Shown: in pieces, positions 1-7,662 of the stretch | Numbering within the stretch: position 1 is the first letter of the stretch | How the letters are laid out: each line of letters opens with the position of its first letter | Assembly: GCA_949987705.1 (NCBI GenBank) | Contig: OX465286.1 | Location: 17,125,676-17,189,675 of the forward strand | Origin: Thereva unica | Lineage: Eukaryota; Arthropoda; Insecta; Diptera; Therevidae | Reading direction: 5' to 3' | Length of the DNA: 64,000 nt | The notes under the pieces: model-generated | The model's database searches: none | Seen by the model: only the letters and a program-made list of their open reading frames with translations | What the model was told of the DNA's origin: nothing | Position numbers and translations under genes: made by a program

Positions 1-2
1 AT

Positions 3-848
3 AAAGAGAAAAAAGGTAGTGAAAAGAAGCATGATGTATTCGAACTCCGTTTAGAGGAGTTGGGTGTTACGATAAAAATAAAAAAACCACTACCCTCACA
101 CTTGAATGTTAAAGATCTCATGACATTGCTTTTAGCCAATTTACACTTTGACGATAAACAACTTAGCGAGGAAGAAAAACATAAGCGAATTATTGAAACT
201 AAAAATACAATTTTTGAAATATTGAATAGACTGAAGAAAGATTCACTCAAAGCAAAGACACCCGAGCAACGGAAAATAACTAAAAACAGCGAAATTTTGC
301 AGGTCCCATATGAAAAACAAAGCTCGGGCGAATTTTTATCTACACCAGTACCTCTTAATACAAACATAGATAATCTGTCAAACTTCATCACAGATGTATT
401 TCTACAAACACCTGAAAACAAACGTAATCCTGATGCCTTGTTGACAGAAATAAAAGAGTCATTTGACACTGCGGGCTTACGCCAAGAGCACATGTCAATA
501 ATGGAAAAAATTAATTCTCTTGATACAACAATTAAAGAATTGATGTTGCGATTACCAAGAAGTACACCGGTAACTGTAAAATATTGCCCTGAGAAAAATA
601 TAATACATATATACACTGATATTATTCAACCTAGAGCTATAGGCGACAAACTAGTAAGATATCTACGAATAATACCGATTCAAGAGTGTGGTACTATATT
701 AAGATTTGAACATGTAGAATACTGTCCCATTGAAAAAACTTTTATTGAAAGTATTTCTATAAAAATAACTGATCATCAAGGTGAGTTAGTAGACTTTAAA
801 ACAAGTTATATTCCTACATATGTAATGCTTCATTTTAAGAGACAATAA
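3..848 (+). CDS. Maverick/Polinton minor capsid (penton-like) protein, 5' partial
   Basis: The reading frame is open from the first complete codon of the window, so the protein (281 codons visible) starts upstream; a TTG at 60 is not the real start. The N-terminal two thirds is charged, helical and rich in K/E. The last about 100 residues are beta-rich, with an 'IYTDIIQPRAIGD' stretch followed by 'FEHVEYCPIEKTF', 'ISIKITDHQGE' and a terminal 'VMLHFKR'. From memory of the family, this order resembles the C-terminal single-jelly-roll region of animal Polinton/adintovirus penton-like proteins, which would occupy capsid vertices. It lies directly upstream of the pX-like and major capsid genes on the same strand, which fits a virion module. 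The penton name is inference; a Maverick structural protein is more secure. Confidence 0.55.
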   Translation, partial: KEKKGSEKKHDVFELRLEELGVTIKIKKPLPSHLNVKDLMTLLLANLHFDDKQLSEEEKHKRIIETKNTIFEILNRLKKDSLKAKTPEQRKITKNSEILQVPYEKQSSGEFLSTPVPLNTNIDNLSNFITDVFLQTPENKRNPDALLTEIKESFDTAGLRQEHMSIMEKINSLDTTIKELMLRLPRSTPVTVKYCPEKNIIHIYTDIIQPRAIGDKLVRYLRIIPIQECGTILRFEHVEYCPIEKTFIESISIKITDHQGELVDFKTSYIPTYVMLHFKRQ

Positions 849-852
849 AAAC

Positions 853-860
853 TATAAATA
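853..860 (+). promoter_or_regulatory. TATA box candidate upstream of the pX-like gene
   Basis: TATAAATA lies 46 nt before the ATG at 906, leaving room for a transcription start about 30 nt downstream and a very short leader. A second TATAAATA at 888-895 is only 11 nt from the ATG and so is a poorer candidate for this gene. Similar TATATAA boxes precede other ORFs of this element. Confidence 0.35.
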
Positions 861-905
861 TTTGCACAACAGTCTGTTTTTGCATAGTATAAATAGAGTT
901 ACGAA

Positions 906-1424
906 ATGGATTCCTATTATACACGTTATTATTTAATACAAAGCGGCGGCGGTCTGTCAGATATTGGAGAACTATATCGTGGTCCACTTATTTATCAACG
1001 TGGAAGAGGAATCGGTAGCTTCTTCAGTGCATTATTTCGACACTTAAAACCCCTAGCTACATCAGGATTAAAAACATTAGCACAACAGGCAGTAAAAACA
1101 GGACAAGCTATAATACAGGATAAAAACATCAACAACAAATCAGTTAAAGATATTTTAAAGGAACAAGGTCGAGTTGCTGTTCAAGATTTAGCTCAGAAAG
1201 GTATAAATAAACTGTTTGACGGTATGAGCGGTGCAGGTATAAAAAGACCCAACCCGTTTACAACTTTACATTTAAAACCAGCTGTTAAACGCAAGAGACG
1301 TGGAAAAACACCTAAACACACGAGAAATTGCAAAACTAAAAATCAAAGAAAAGGAATAACAGCAAGGGTTTTAAAAACAAAACGAAAGATACGTAAACGT
1401 ATACTGGACATATTTGATAAATAA
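906..1424 (+). CDS. Maverick small basic virion protein (adenovirus pX/pVI-like)
   Basis: 172 residues. A short N-terminal part contains a glycine-rich 'GRGIGSFFSALFRHLKPL' amphipathic segment (about residues 34-51). It is followed by a lysine/alanine/glutamine helix region, and the C-terminal third is strongly basic (clusters such as KRKRRGKTPKH and KTKRKIRKR). Known small proteins encoded just upstream of the major capsid gene in Polintons and adintoviruses have this glycine-rich N-terminus plus basic tail. They are compared with adenovirus core or membrane-lytic minor capsid proteins (pX, pVI). A role in DNA condensation or membrane interaction is inference. The stop codon TAA (1422-1424) shares its last base with the ATG of the next gene, a compact arrangement typical of viruses. 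ATG at 906 is the first in frame. Confidence 0.55.
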   Translation: MDSYYTRYYLIQSGGGLSDIGELYRGPLIYQRGRGIGSFFSALFRHLKPLATSGLKTLAQQAVKTGQAIIQDKNINNKSVKDILKEQGRVAVQDLAQKGINKLFDGMSGAGIKRPNPFTTLHLKPAVKRKRRGKTPKHTRNCKTKNQRKGITARVLKTKRKIRKRILDIFDK

Positions 1425-2746
1425 TGTCGTACAAAGAATGCATGAAATCGGAACTGGATCTTTTTTCCACACCACCAGTTCAAAGCAATATTTTGAAAAC
1501 AGAAGAAGTAGCATATAAGCCAATAGCCTCACTCGACAACTCCTCCGTTCTAGAGTTTGTAACTTTGGGTCATGGAGATACATACCGTGATTTATCTAGC
1601 ATATATCTTCGTTTAAAATTACAATTAATCAAAATAAAAGATGGAAAAGAAGAACTTTATTCAGATGATGGTGATGCACCAGGTTTAATAAACAACATTT
1701 TACACTCAATATTTCGACAGTGCACTGTATATTTGAATGGAAAACCAATTGCTCAAACCGACCACAATTACAATTATCGCGCTTATATTGAAAATTTATT
1801 AAATTATGGCAAAGATGCTGCATCTACCCATTTGGAGTCGGTCGGCTGGTATCTTGACAAAGATGACACGGAAATTGCAGATATCGATAAACCCGTCGCT
1901 GAATTACATCAAGGCTATTTAGATCGTCAGAAACTTTTTAATAAAAGTAATGTAGTTGAATTGATGGGGAAAATCCATACTGATTTGCTTAATCAGGATA
2001 AGTTGCTATTAAACGGTGTCGATTTACGGGTAGTTTTATCGCTTGAAAAACCAGAATTTTATATTCTATCCAAGGACGGAACCGACTCACCACAATTAAA
2101 AATCTTAGATGCAACAATGTACATGAACCACGTAACCGTCAACCCGAATATTTTATTAGCACATGAGACAGTTCTACAGCGTTCAAATGCCATATACCCA
2201 TACAAGCGAGTTGAAGTTAAAAGTTACACTATTCCAGCAAACACATTCACACTTTCACTGGATAATATCGTCATCGGACAGTTACCGAACCTAATAATTT
2301 TTGGAATGGTGGACAATGATGCGTACACTGGCAGAAGAACAAAGAACCCCTTCAACTTTAAACATAACAACATTACCAGATTCAATTTATCCGTGAATGG
2401 TGTACAGATACCAAACCAACCTCTCGAATTTGACTACTCAAAGGAAAATCCAATTAGTACACGCGGATACAATACGTTATTCAGAGGAACAGGTATTCAT
2501 TACTTCGATAAAGGTCATCAAATATCCAAGACATTATTTGACAAGGGATGTTTTCTTCTCGCTTTTGATTTAACAACAGACAATTCATATAACGCGACTT
2601 GCGGCAATTTACTAAATCAAGGGACGGTACGAGTTGAAGGAAAATTTAGAGACGCTTTAAAAAATAGTGTGACATGCATTGTATATGCTGAGTACGATGG
2701 AAGCATTGAAATTGACAAGGATCGAAATGTTTACACCAACTTTTAA
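1424..2746 (+). CDS. Maverick/Polinton major capsid protein (double jelly-roll)
   Basis: 440 residues, uninterrupted. The N-terminal signature 'SELDLFSTPPVQSNI' at residues 9-23 is followed by 'LEFVTLGHGDTYRDLSS' and 'IYLRLKLQLIK'. This is the typical opening of animal Polinton/adintovirus hexon-like capsid proteins, the family that includes C. elegans F54H12.2. The rest is beta-rich with few charged clusters, as expected for two jelly rolls, and ends 'EYDGSIEIDKDRNVYTNF'. It overlaps the upstream ORF by one base and is followed 60 bp later by the next gene. The major capsid protein forms the icosahedral shell in related viruses; whether this copy makes particles is unknown. The intact frame, next to decayed replication genes, is notable. 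Confidence 0.8.
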   Translation: MSYKECMKSELDLFSTPPVQSNILKTEEVAYKPIASLDNSSVLEFVTLGHGDTYRDLSSIYLRLKLQLIKIKDGKEELYSDDGDAPGLINNILHSIFRQCTVYLNGKPIAQTDHNYNYRAYIENLLNYGKDAASTHLESVGWYLDKDDTEIADIDKPVAELHQGYLDRQKLFNKSNVVELMGKIHTDLLNQDKLLLNGVDLRVVLSLEKPEFYILSKDGTDSPQLKILDATMYMNHVTVNPNILLAHETVLQRSNAIYPYKRVEVKSYTIPANTFTLSLDNIVIGQLPNLIIFGMVDNDAYTGRRTKNPFNFKHNNITRFNLSVNGVQIPNQPLEFDYSKENPISTRGYNTLFRGTGIHYFDKGHQISKTLFDKGCFLLAFDLTTDNSYNATCGNLLNQGTVRVEGKFRDALKNSVTCIVYAEYDGSIEIDKDRNVYTNF

Positions 2747-2749
2747 ATC

Positions 2750-2757
2750 TATATAAG
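2750..2757 (+). promoter_or_regulatory. TATA box candidate (TATATAAG)
   Basis: TATATAAG lies 4 nt after the major capsid stop codon and 53 nt before the ATG at 2810. This would give a leader of about 25-30 nt for a transcript covering the small ORF and the overlapping protease gene. It matches the minus-strand TATATAAA boxes at 4875-4882 and 5378-5385. Confidence 0.45.
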
Positions 2758-2809
2758 ACGGATACTTTCAACAAACTGTTAGTTGACAAATTGCTTTACT
2801 ATAGTAACA

Positions 2810-3145
2810 ATGAGCTGTTTAATTAATGCGGAATACTTTTGCGGAGGTGAATTTACCTTCTTTAAAAAAGTCTCTTTAGCTGGATTCACTGTACAAAATA
2901 AAACGTTTACAAAGGAAATAATTTTTAAATATCCAACATCTAGTTTGGAATGCAATGAACAACAATCAAGTAAATTTGGTAATCTTGAACTAAAACGTAT
3001 GGATGAAGACCTTATAAAAACTCTAGCGAAATTTAAGACAATCTTTGTTCGTGGTACATCAACTAAGGAGTTTATAAATAACTATGTTACATCTCTCACC
3101 AAGGTCATTGACTTAGAAGCAGCATTTACCTGTGAACAAGAATGA
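2810..3145 (+). CDS. Small conserved Maverick ORF of unknown function
   Basis: 111 residues from the first ATG (2810); the frame is open a little further upstream but without ATG. The C-terminal half contains 'TIFVRGTSTKEFINNY' followed by 'VIDLE'. This corresponds to a pattern I recall from insect Mavericks (I-Y/F-V-K/R-G, then a K and a hydrophobic run, then V-x-x-L-E), in small proteins encoded near the protease. The same pattern occurs in the minus-strand ORF at 4346-4818, so the two may be paralogues. No catalytic motif is visible. The stop TGA overlaps the protease ATG (ATGA), suggesting coupled expression from one transcript. Confidence 0.55.
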   Translation: MSCLINAEYFCGGEFTFFKKVSLAGFTVQNKTFTKEIIFKYPTSSLECNEQQSSKFGNLELKRMDEDLIKTLAKFKTIFVRGTSTKEFINNYVTSLTKVIDLEAAFTCEQE

Positions 3146-3669
3146 ACACGATCGAACTTGCCACTGCATTGACAAATAATCGCGTAACAAACAAGTTTTT
3201 TAGAGGAGTCTTCCCCTGCAACCATCTACCACAAAAAATAAAAAAACCCGCATGCGTCATAGCTAATACGGATCCATCACATAAAGACGGAACTCACTGG
3301 GTTGCATTTTATTTCCCGAAACAAGGTCCTGCAGAGTACTTTGACTCATTTGGAAGATATCCCACCAATAAGTTTTTTCAAAGATTTCTTTTAAATAATT
3401 CAAAGACTTTTTTAAATAATAAAAAACGTTTGCAGGGACAATTTTCATCGACATGTGGACATTATTGTTGTGTATTTCTATATTCTCGGTGTAGAGGAAA
3501 GAGCCTAAAGAATTTTTTAACACAGTTCTCTTCGAGCGATTTCAGTTTAAATGATAATAAAATAGTTAATTTATACTTGAAGAATTTTACACAAAGTGGT
3601 GGAGACTTTTGTAACCAATCATGTAAAGCCGAGATCAGCACTATAAAAACACTGAACAAAAGCTGTTAA
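3142..3669 (+). CDS. PRO: Adenain-type cysteine protease of a Maverick/Polinton
   Basis: 175 residues. The adenovirus-protease (C5 family) layout is visible: His52 in 'GTHWVAFYF', an acidic partner Asp68 in 'YFDSFGRYP', Gln98 as oxyanion-hole residue and Cys105 in 'SSTCGHYCC'. The seven-residue spacing from Gln to Cys equals that of adenain (Gln115/Cys122), and Asp replaces adenain Glu71. In adenoviruses and Polintons the enzyme cleaves capsid and core precursors during particle maturation. Its likely substrates are the neighbouring pX-like and capsid proteins. The ATG overlaps the stop of the preceding ORF. The frame is intact and all catalytic residues are present, so it could be active. 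Confidence 0.85.
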   Translation: MNTIELATALTNNRVTNKFFRGVFPCNHLPQKIKKPACVIANTDPSHKDGTHWVAFYFPKQGPAEYFDSFGRYPTNKFFQRFLLNNSKTFLNNKKRLQGQFSSTCGHYCCVFLYSRCRGKSLKNFLTQFSSSDFSLNDNKIVNLYLKNFTQSGGDFCNQSCKAEISTIKTLNKSC

Positions 3670-3675
3670 TATTTA

Positions 3676-4317
3676 ATGTTAAAGTTTAATTTGAGTAACA
3701 TGAAGCCATCACGTAAAAGACAGAGGACCACTGGTGCTAAGGGAAAAAAGAAGCTGTCCAAATGCGAAGCAGAAGTTGTCGGTGAAAATCTCTTATTAAA
3801 TTACACGTACCATTTGGATGACTGTCATAACCGGAAGATAATACTCGGCTTTGACCCAACATCGTTCGAGGCGAAAATAGTATTTCAGCGTTATGGACTC
3901 ATCCCAATATCAGCATCCTATCCCGAATGGACATCTATTTACAACTATCTTGGTGCTTTAAAAACGAAAATGGAAAATTCATCCTCAGCAAATCAGACAA
4001 AGGAGTACAAAATCCCCATTGGCAGTGGCAGCATCACTCTAAGGCAAGCGGAACTTTGTAAATTATTTGAAATGCTGAAATTTTTAAACATCGTTATGTA
4101 CCACAATAACAATGCTTCAGAGAGCATGAAAGAATATTATAAGAAGTACATTGAAAAATGTAAAGAAAAAAATGTATTAACATTAGCATGTGAAGATTTT
4201 TTTATTCCAAGTCGAACATCTTATGTACACTTAAATTATTCTCGACTTTTTTATGAAATACCTTTGTATTGTATGGCAAATCTTGTTTTTGATACGATAA
4301 ATTTTGACTGCAAATAA
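3676..4317 (+). CDS. Maverick-associated hypothetical protein with basic N-terminus
   Basis: 213 residues. ATG at 3676 is the first start; an in-frame Met at residue 9 precedes 'KPSRKRQRTTGAKGKKK', which looks like a nuclear-localisation or nucleic-acid-binding tail. The remainder is globular, with 'IILGFDPTSFEAKIVF' (about residues 55-70), a tryptophan-containing 'SYPEWTSIYNYLG' and a helical cysteine-containing C-terminal half. The first globular stretch resembles proteins that I recall only vaguely from other insect Mavericks; I cannot name a function. It follows the protease gene by 6 bp and ends the + strand block, converging on the - strand genes. A DNA-binding virion or replication accessory role is possible but unproven. 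Confidence 0.5.
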   Translation: MLKFNLSNMKPSRKRQRTTGAKGKKKLSKCEAEVVGENLLLNYTYHLDDCHNRKIILGFDPTSFEAKIVFQRYGLIPISASYPEWTSIYNYLGALKTKMENSSSANQTKEYKIPIGSGSITLRQAELCKLFEMLKFLNIVMYHNNNASESMKEYYKKYIEKCKEKNVLTLACEDFFIPSRTSYVHLNYSRLFYEIPLYCMANLVFDTINFDCK

Positions 4318-4350
4318 ATAAATAAAATACAACTAAAAAATTCTTTTATT
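4317..4350. terminator. Bidirectional polyadenylation signal region between convergent genes
   Basis: AATAAA occurs on the + strand at 4317-4322 and 4321-4326, directly after the stop of the 213-residue ORF. On the - strand AATAAA (TTTATT at 4345-4350) overlaps the stop of the convergent ORF. This is a compact shared 3' end of the kind seen in small DNA viruses. Confidence 0.5.
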
Positions 4351-4818
4351 TAAAACATTTATTCACTAGCATGTACAAATAAATATTAAAACAATTTTGT
4401 ACGGCACATCTTAGAGTAGGTGATTTTCCATGTATCGTGCAGAAAGCTCCAAAATTTTCCAAGTTGGCTAGTTTTGGTATTTCCAATTGGTTTATTTTCG
4501 CTTCCGGAAGGTATTTCTGAATAAATTTCTCCTTTTCTAGTTCTTTCACGTAAATTGTTGCATTTGAATAATTCGACAGTATCTTGGGTAATTCGTTGTA
4601 ATTAATAATGCCGCCGTTCCATCTTAATCCATTTATTTTTCTAAAGTTGAAATCATTTTGCCAACGAGCTTTTGACGGTAGTTCATTATACGGGTATGGA
4701 GGCATAAAATAGTGTAAACTTGGTATAAGCGACCCGTGATGCAAGACGGACAGCTCCTTAGCTGTCCGTTAATTCCACTGACAAATTGTACATCTAAAAC
4801 AACTCTATCGGAACTCAT
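4346..4818 (-). pseudogene. Conserved Maverick ORF, frameshifted
   Basis: Two minus-strand frames form one protein. The first runs from ATG at 4818 ('MSSDRVVLDVQFVSGINGQL'). The second has no ATG and starts inside the first, running from 'KELSVLHHGSL' to the stop at 4346. The family pattern continues across the join: an N-terminal 'KEL' strand, 'MPPYPY', 'GLRWNGGIINYNEL', 'ATIYVKELEKEKFI' and a C-terminal Cys/His stretch 'FCTIHGK...CAVQNC'. One base appears to be missing near 4757-4760, inside a perfect hairpin (4746-4769). I do not write out the joined protein. Related ORFs are common near the protease and polymerase in insect Polintons; their function is unknown. The gene is either broken or affected by a sequence error at the hairpin. 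Confidence 0.6.
4746..4769. repeat. Perfect 10-bp hairpin at the frameshift site
   Basis: ACGGACAGCT and AGCTGTCCGT are exact reverse complements separated by CCTT. The reading frames of the minus-strand ORF exchange inside this hairpin. It is too long to ignore as chance at this exact site, though hairpins also provoke polymerase and sequencing deletions. Confidence 0.7.
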
Positions 4819-4874
4819 AACTTTAACTACTCAAAGGAAAATATCAAACTATTTAAATTTATTTATTTTAAAGC

Positions 4875-4882
4875 TTTATATA
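4875..4882 (-). promoter_or_regulatory. TATA box candidate (TATATAAA, minus strand)
   Basis: TATATAAA on the minus strand lies about 57 nt upstream of the ATG at 4818. Its position relative to the start is the same as for the box at 2750-2757 and its ORF. Confidence 0.45.
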
Positions 4883-4900
4883 TGCTACTCGAGTGTTTTA

Positions 4901-5314
4901 TTATGGGGTGTCCGCTCTTTTTCCTCCGTGATCTTTTCCGCTGCCTTGAGGCAAATGGACTGATGTTACTTCCAAACAAAATGTGTCAGTGCTTGCTCCT
5001 TCTGAATTGCTCTGGAAGATTTTCGCAACCATTTCCCAGATGTCACTAGTTTTTACATCAGATGCCAACTTATAATTTATCCATCCAGGGCCTCTTTCCC
5101 TAAAGCTGGCACCGCAAAAAGTAATACCAACGTAGTCATTTGGTTGGATCGCCGTCATCACATGTTGAATAATGTCTTCAATGCTGCTCTTAAACCATGT
5201 TAAAGGTTCTACATTCCTTGGCGTGTCATTGATTTTAAATTCAATTTTGCGACCCCTCACATTGAAACGTTTGTTGTGGGTTATTATATCTCTAATGATG
5301 CTAAATTTAGCCAT
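4901..5314 (-). pseudogene. Protein-primed DNA polymerase B, N-terminal remnant
   Basis: 137 residues from ATG at 5314 (TATA box about 64 nt upstream). The segments 'DYVGITFCGASFRERGPGWINY', 'DIWEMVAKIFQSN' and 'FCLEVTSVHLPQGSGK' match, from memory, the N-terminal region of insect Polinton PolB proteins, ahead of the exonuclease and polymerase domains. PolB of these elements is usually about 1000 residues or more. Here the frame stops at 4901 after an unrelated 'GGKRADTP' tail, and only about 80 bp separate it from the next gene, so exonuclease, palm (DTD) and finger motifs are absent. This copy cannot replicate itself with this gene. An alternative reading is a free-standing small N-terminal protein, but the abrupt end argues for a deletion. 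Confidence 0.5.
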
Positions 5315-5377
5315 TTTTCAACAATGTTTTCCAAGCTATGCCAAGCACGCACGTTGCATATTGCTTTTGTTTCTCTG

Positions 5378-5385
5378 TTTATATA
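5378..5385 (-). promoter_or_regulatory. TATA box candidate for the polymerase remnant
   Basis: TATATAAA on the minus strand lies about 64 nt upstream of the ATG at 5314, predicting a leader of roughly 35 nt. The element-like sequence stops being recognisable shortly to the right, where the tandem repeat at 5394 begins. Confidence 0.45.
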
Positions 5386-5393
5386 GGAGCTCG

Positions 5394-6370
5394 AAGGCAC
5401 AATAATGAATAATTAATTTAATGATTAATAAAAATCTGATATTACAAAATCCATTTAATTTTCCCGCATTTAAATGAAAAACGTATCATGTGCAATTCTT
5501 CTCTCTTTCACACTTTGTTTTGCATTTAATCTTACCCCGCGCTGAATCTCAGCTAGCAAAAGTGTATTTTTTACCCGTCCCGATATTTATGAATGTATCA
5601 AGTTCATTCATTCACTCGGTTTCATAATTTCAGATAGTAACAACAACAACACCATGCAATACTCGCCGAGAATCATCGGCATCGAAAGTATCCACAGTCA
5701 CCTGTCATGTACCCTGCAACATTACAAGTTGAGATCGAGGTTTTTAAATATTGGCGATGGAAATTTAACTAAAAAATCATATAAAACATTAATTTTATTA
5801 ATTTAACATAGTTTTAATAATTTAAAATATTAAAGACTAGTTGGTAAAATGTTTTGCAAGGTAGTTATGTGATAAATCCACGGGTCTTGCATTTGTTTAC
5901 CTTCATCATCCACAGTATCTGTCTGTTCAGGTTATAACAAAAACAACAACCATGCAATAGTTGCACTGCAGCGCAACCGCTGTTTTTGCCGCTCAAGCTG
6001 CTGCTGCAGTTTTTGTTTTTGTTTCGCTTGGTCTTTCTTTTTCATATTCGCGGGCTCTTGCAGTTGTGATCACGATCATGTCCACGTTATTTTCATCGGC
6101 TCACTGGGCCGCAAGATCTAAAAATAGAATTTCACAACTGCATATGTACAGAAATAATCCAACTCCATCCAACTGTCGTCTTGGTCAAGTTGGGTAAGGC
6201 GTTGGTTTTTCTGTTCGCGATTTCCGTGGCGCTGGTTCGATTCCCAAGCAATGTGGGATTTTTTTGTGGAATAACTTTATTTATTTATTATTATTTATTA
6301 AGTACACATCTTTTAGAGTAAGAAAAAAAGCATTGACGGGTATAGACTTGTTGTACAGAGTGTAAGATCC
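5394..6370. repeat. Tandem duplicated unit, copy 1 (977 bp)
   Basis: The unit begins AAGGCACAATAATGAATAAT and ends ACAGAGTGTAAGATCC. It recurs immediately downstream in shorter form. It contains a CAACAACAACA stretch, TTT(TTG)-rich sequence (CAGTTTTTGTTTTTG), a tRNA-like module at 6172-6248 and an A/T-rich tail. No protein-coding sequence is convincing. About 300 bp (roughly 5700-5995) is present here but missing from copy 2. Confidence 0.85.
6172..6248 (+). repeat. tRNA-like module, copy 1 (SINE-type head)
   Basis: An A-box-like TGGTCAAGTTGG (6182-6193) and an exact B-box GGTTCGATTCC (6234-6244) are spaced about as in a type II (Leu/Ser-like) tRNA. The acceptor arms do not pair, so it is not a working tRNA. 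It fits the Pol III promoter head of a tRNA-derived SINE followed by an AT-rich body. Confidence 0.45.
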
Positions 6371-7053
6371 AAGGCACAATAATGAATAATTAATTTAATG
6401 ATTAATAAAAATCCGATATTACAAAATCCATTTAATTTTCCCGCATTTAAATGAAAAACGTATCATGTGCAAGTCTTCTCTCTTTCACACTTTGTTTTGC
6501 ATTTAATCTTACCCCGCGCTGAATCTCAGCTAGCAAAAAGTGTATTTTTTACCCGTCCCGATATTTATGAATGTATCAAGTTCATTCATTCACTCGGTTT
6601 CATAATTTCAGATAGTAACAACAACCACCATGCAATACTCGCCGAGAATCATCGGCATCGAAAGTATCCACAGTGTCTCAAACTGCTGCTGCAGTTTTTG
6701 TTTTTGTTTCGCTTGGTCTTTCTTTTTCATATTCGCGGGCTCTTGCAGTTGTGATCACGATCGTGTCCACGTTATTTTCATCGGCTCACTGGGCCGCAAG
6801 ATCTAAAAATAGAATTTCACAACTGCATATGTACAGAAATAATCCAACTCCATCCAACTGTCGTCTTGGTCAAGTTGGCTAAGGCGTTGGTTTTTCTGTT
6901 CGCGATTTGCGTGGCGCTAGTTCGATTCCCAAGCGATGGGTGATTGAATGACTTTATTTATTAATTTAATACAGGGTAAGAGAGAGTAACAAAAAAATAT
7001 ACAAAAATTGACAGGGAGGGTATATACTTATTGTACGTACAGAGTGTAAGACC
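6371..7053. repeat. Tandem duplicated unit, copy 2 (internally deleted)
   Basis: It repeats copy 1 from AAGGCACAATAATG to a diverged end ACAGAGTGTAAGACC. The about 300-bp internal stretch is replaced by a short GTCTCAAA junction near 6676. Flanks on both sides of the gap align well with copy 1. Confidence 0.8.
6857..6933 (+). repeat. tRNA-like module, copy 2
   Basis: The same A-box region (TGGTCAAGTTGG) is present, and the B-box has decayed by one base (AGTTCGATTCC, 6919-6929). An AT-rich tail with a TACAGAGTGTAAGA end follows. Confidence 0.45.
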
Positions 7054-7143
7054 GGTGCTCTGCAGAGGCCAGGGCACTTACAAAATCGATCAATAACAGG
7101 TTCCGTCGCGGCTCTGGCGATAGCTTCCGCCACAGGCACAGCG

Positions 7144-7278
7144 CCGAGCTCGGCCCCACCGAGTCCCTAGCCGAGCCTGGCCCCACCGAGTCCCTAGCCG
7201 AGCCCGGCCCCACCGAGTCCCTAGCCGAGCCCGGCCTCACCGAGTCCCTAGCCGAGCCCGGCCTCACCGAGTCCCAAG
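7144..7278. repeat. 27-bp GC-rich minisatellite, 5 copies
   Basis: The unit is CCGAGC[C/T]CGGCC[C/T]CACCGAGTCCC[T/A]AG, about five near-perfect copies in an otherwise AT-rich stretch. Because 27 is a multiple of three it produces a repetitive open frame on the minus strand (RDSVGPGSA-like), which I do not regard as a gene. Confidence 0.85.
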
Positions 7279-7662
7279 CCACCGACCGACCCTGACCCCA
7301 GTCCCACGGTCGTCGACCATGACCTAGATCCATGGCCACCAACAGGTGATTGATTGATGGCCTTGACCCGGATTCGATGGGCGGTGACCTTGACCTGGTT
7401 CCCAGGCTCAACCGTCCCCATACCTACTGAGTTGTTCTCGATGCCCCGATGTCAGAGTCGCGAAATGGTTGGGAGTAGGTGAAATAAAAAAAAAAAAAAT
7501 AAAAAAAATACCGCAGCTAGGTTGTGACAGTTCTTTCTTTCACTTCTCTCTCTATCTTCCGACTAGAGCTGCTGTTCGACATTTCAAAAAAAAAAAAAAA
7601 AATAAAATACATGGTCGACAGTACAAAGGGGCCTACCCTAAGTCTCTAGTGTGTCACATAAA
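7279..7662. other. Non-coding stretch with A-tracts
   Basis: It contains imperfect GGTGACCTTGACC/GGCCTTGACC repeats and two long A-runs (about 7488-7510 and 7585-7601). It ends at an A-run abutting the truncated transposase-like pseudogene. No gene is seen. Confidence 0.5.

Noticed and set aside
6172..6248. Functional tRNA gene
   Set aside because: A-box and B-box are present, but acceptor and anticodon arms do not form a cloverleaf. The module is repeated inside a larger unit, so a SINE-type derivative fits better.
7028..7411. 127-codon minus-strand ORF with RDSVGPGSA repeats
   Set aside because: It is the translation of a 27-bp GC-rich minisatellite and its flanks, with no other coding features.
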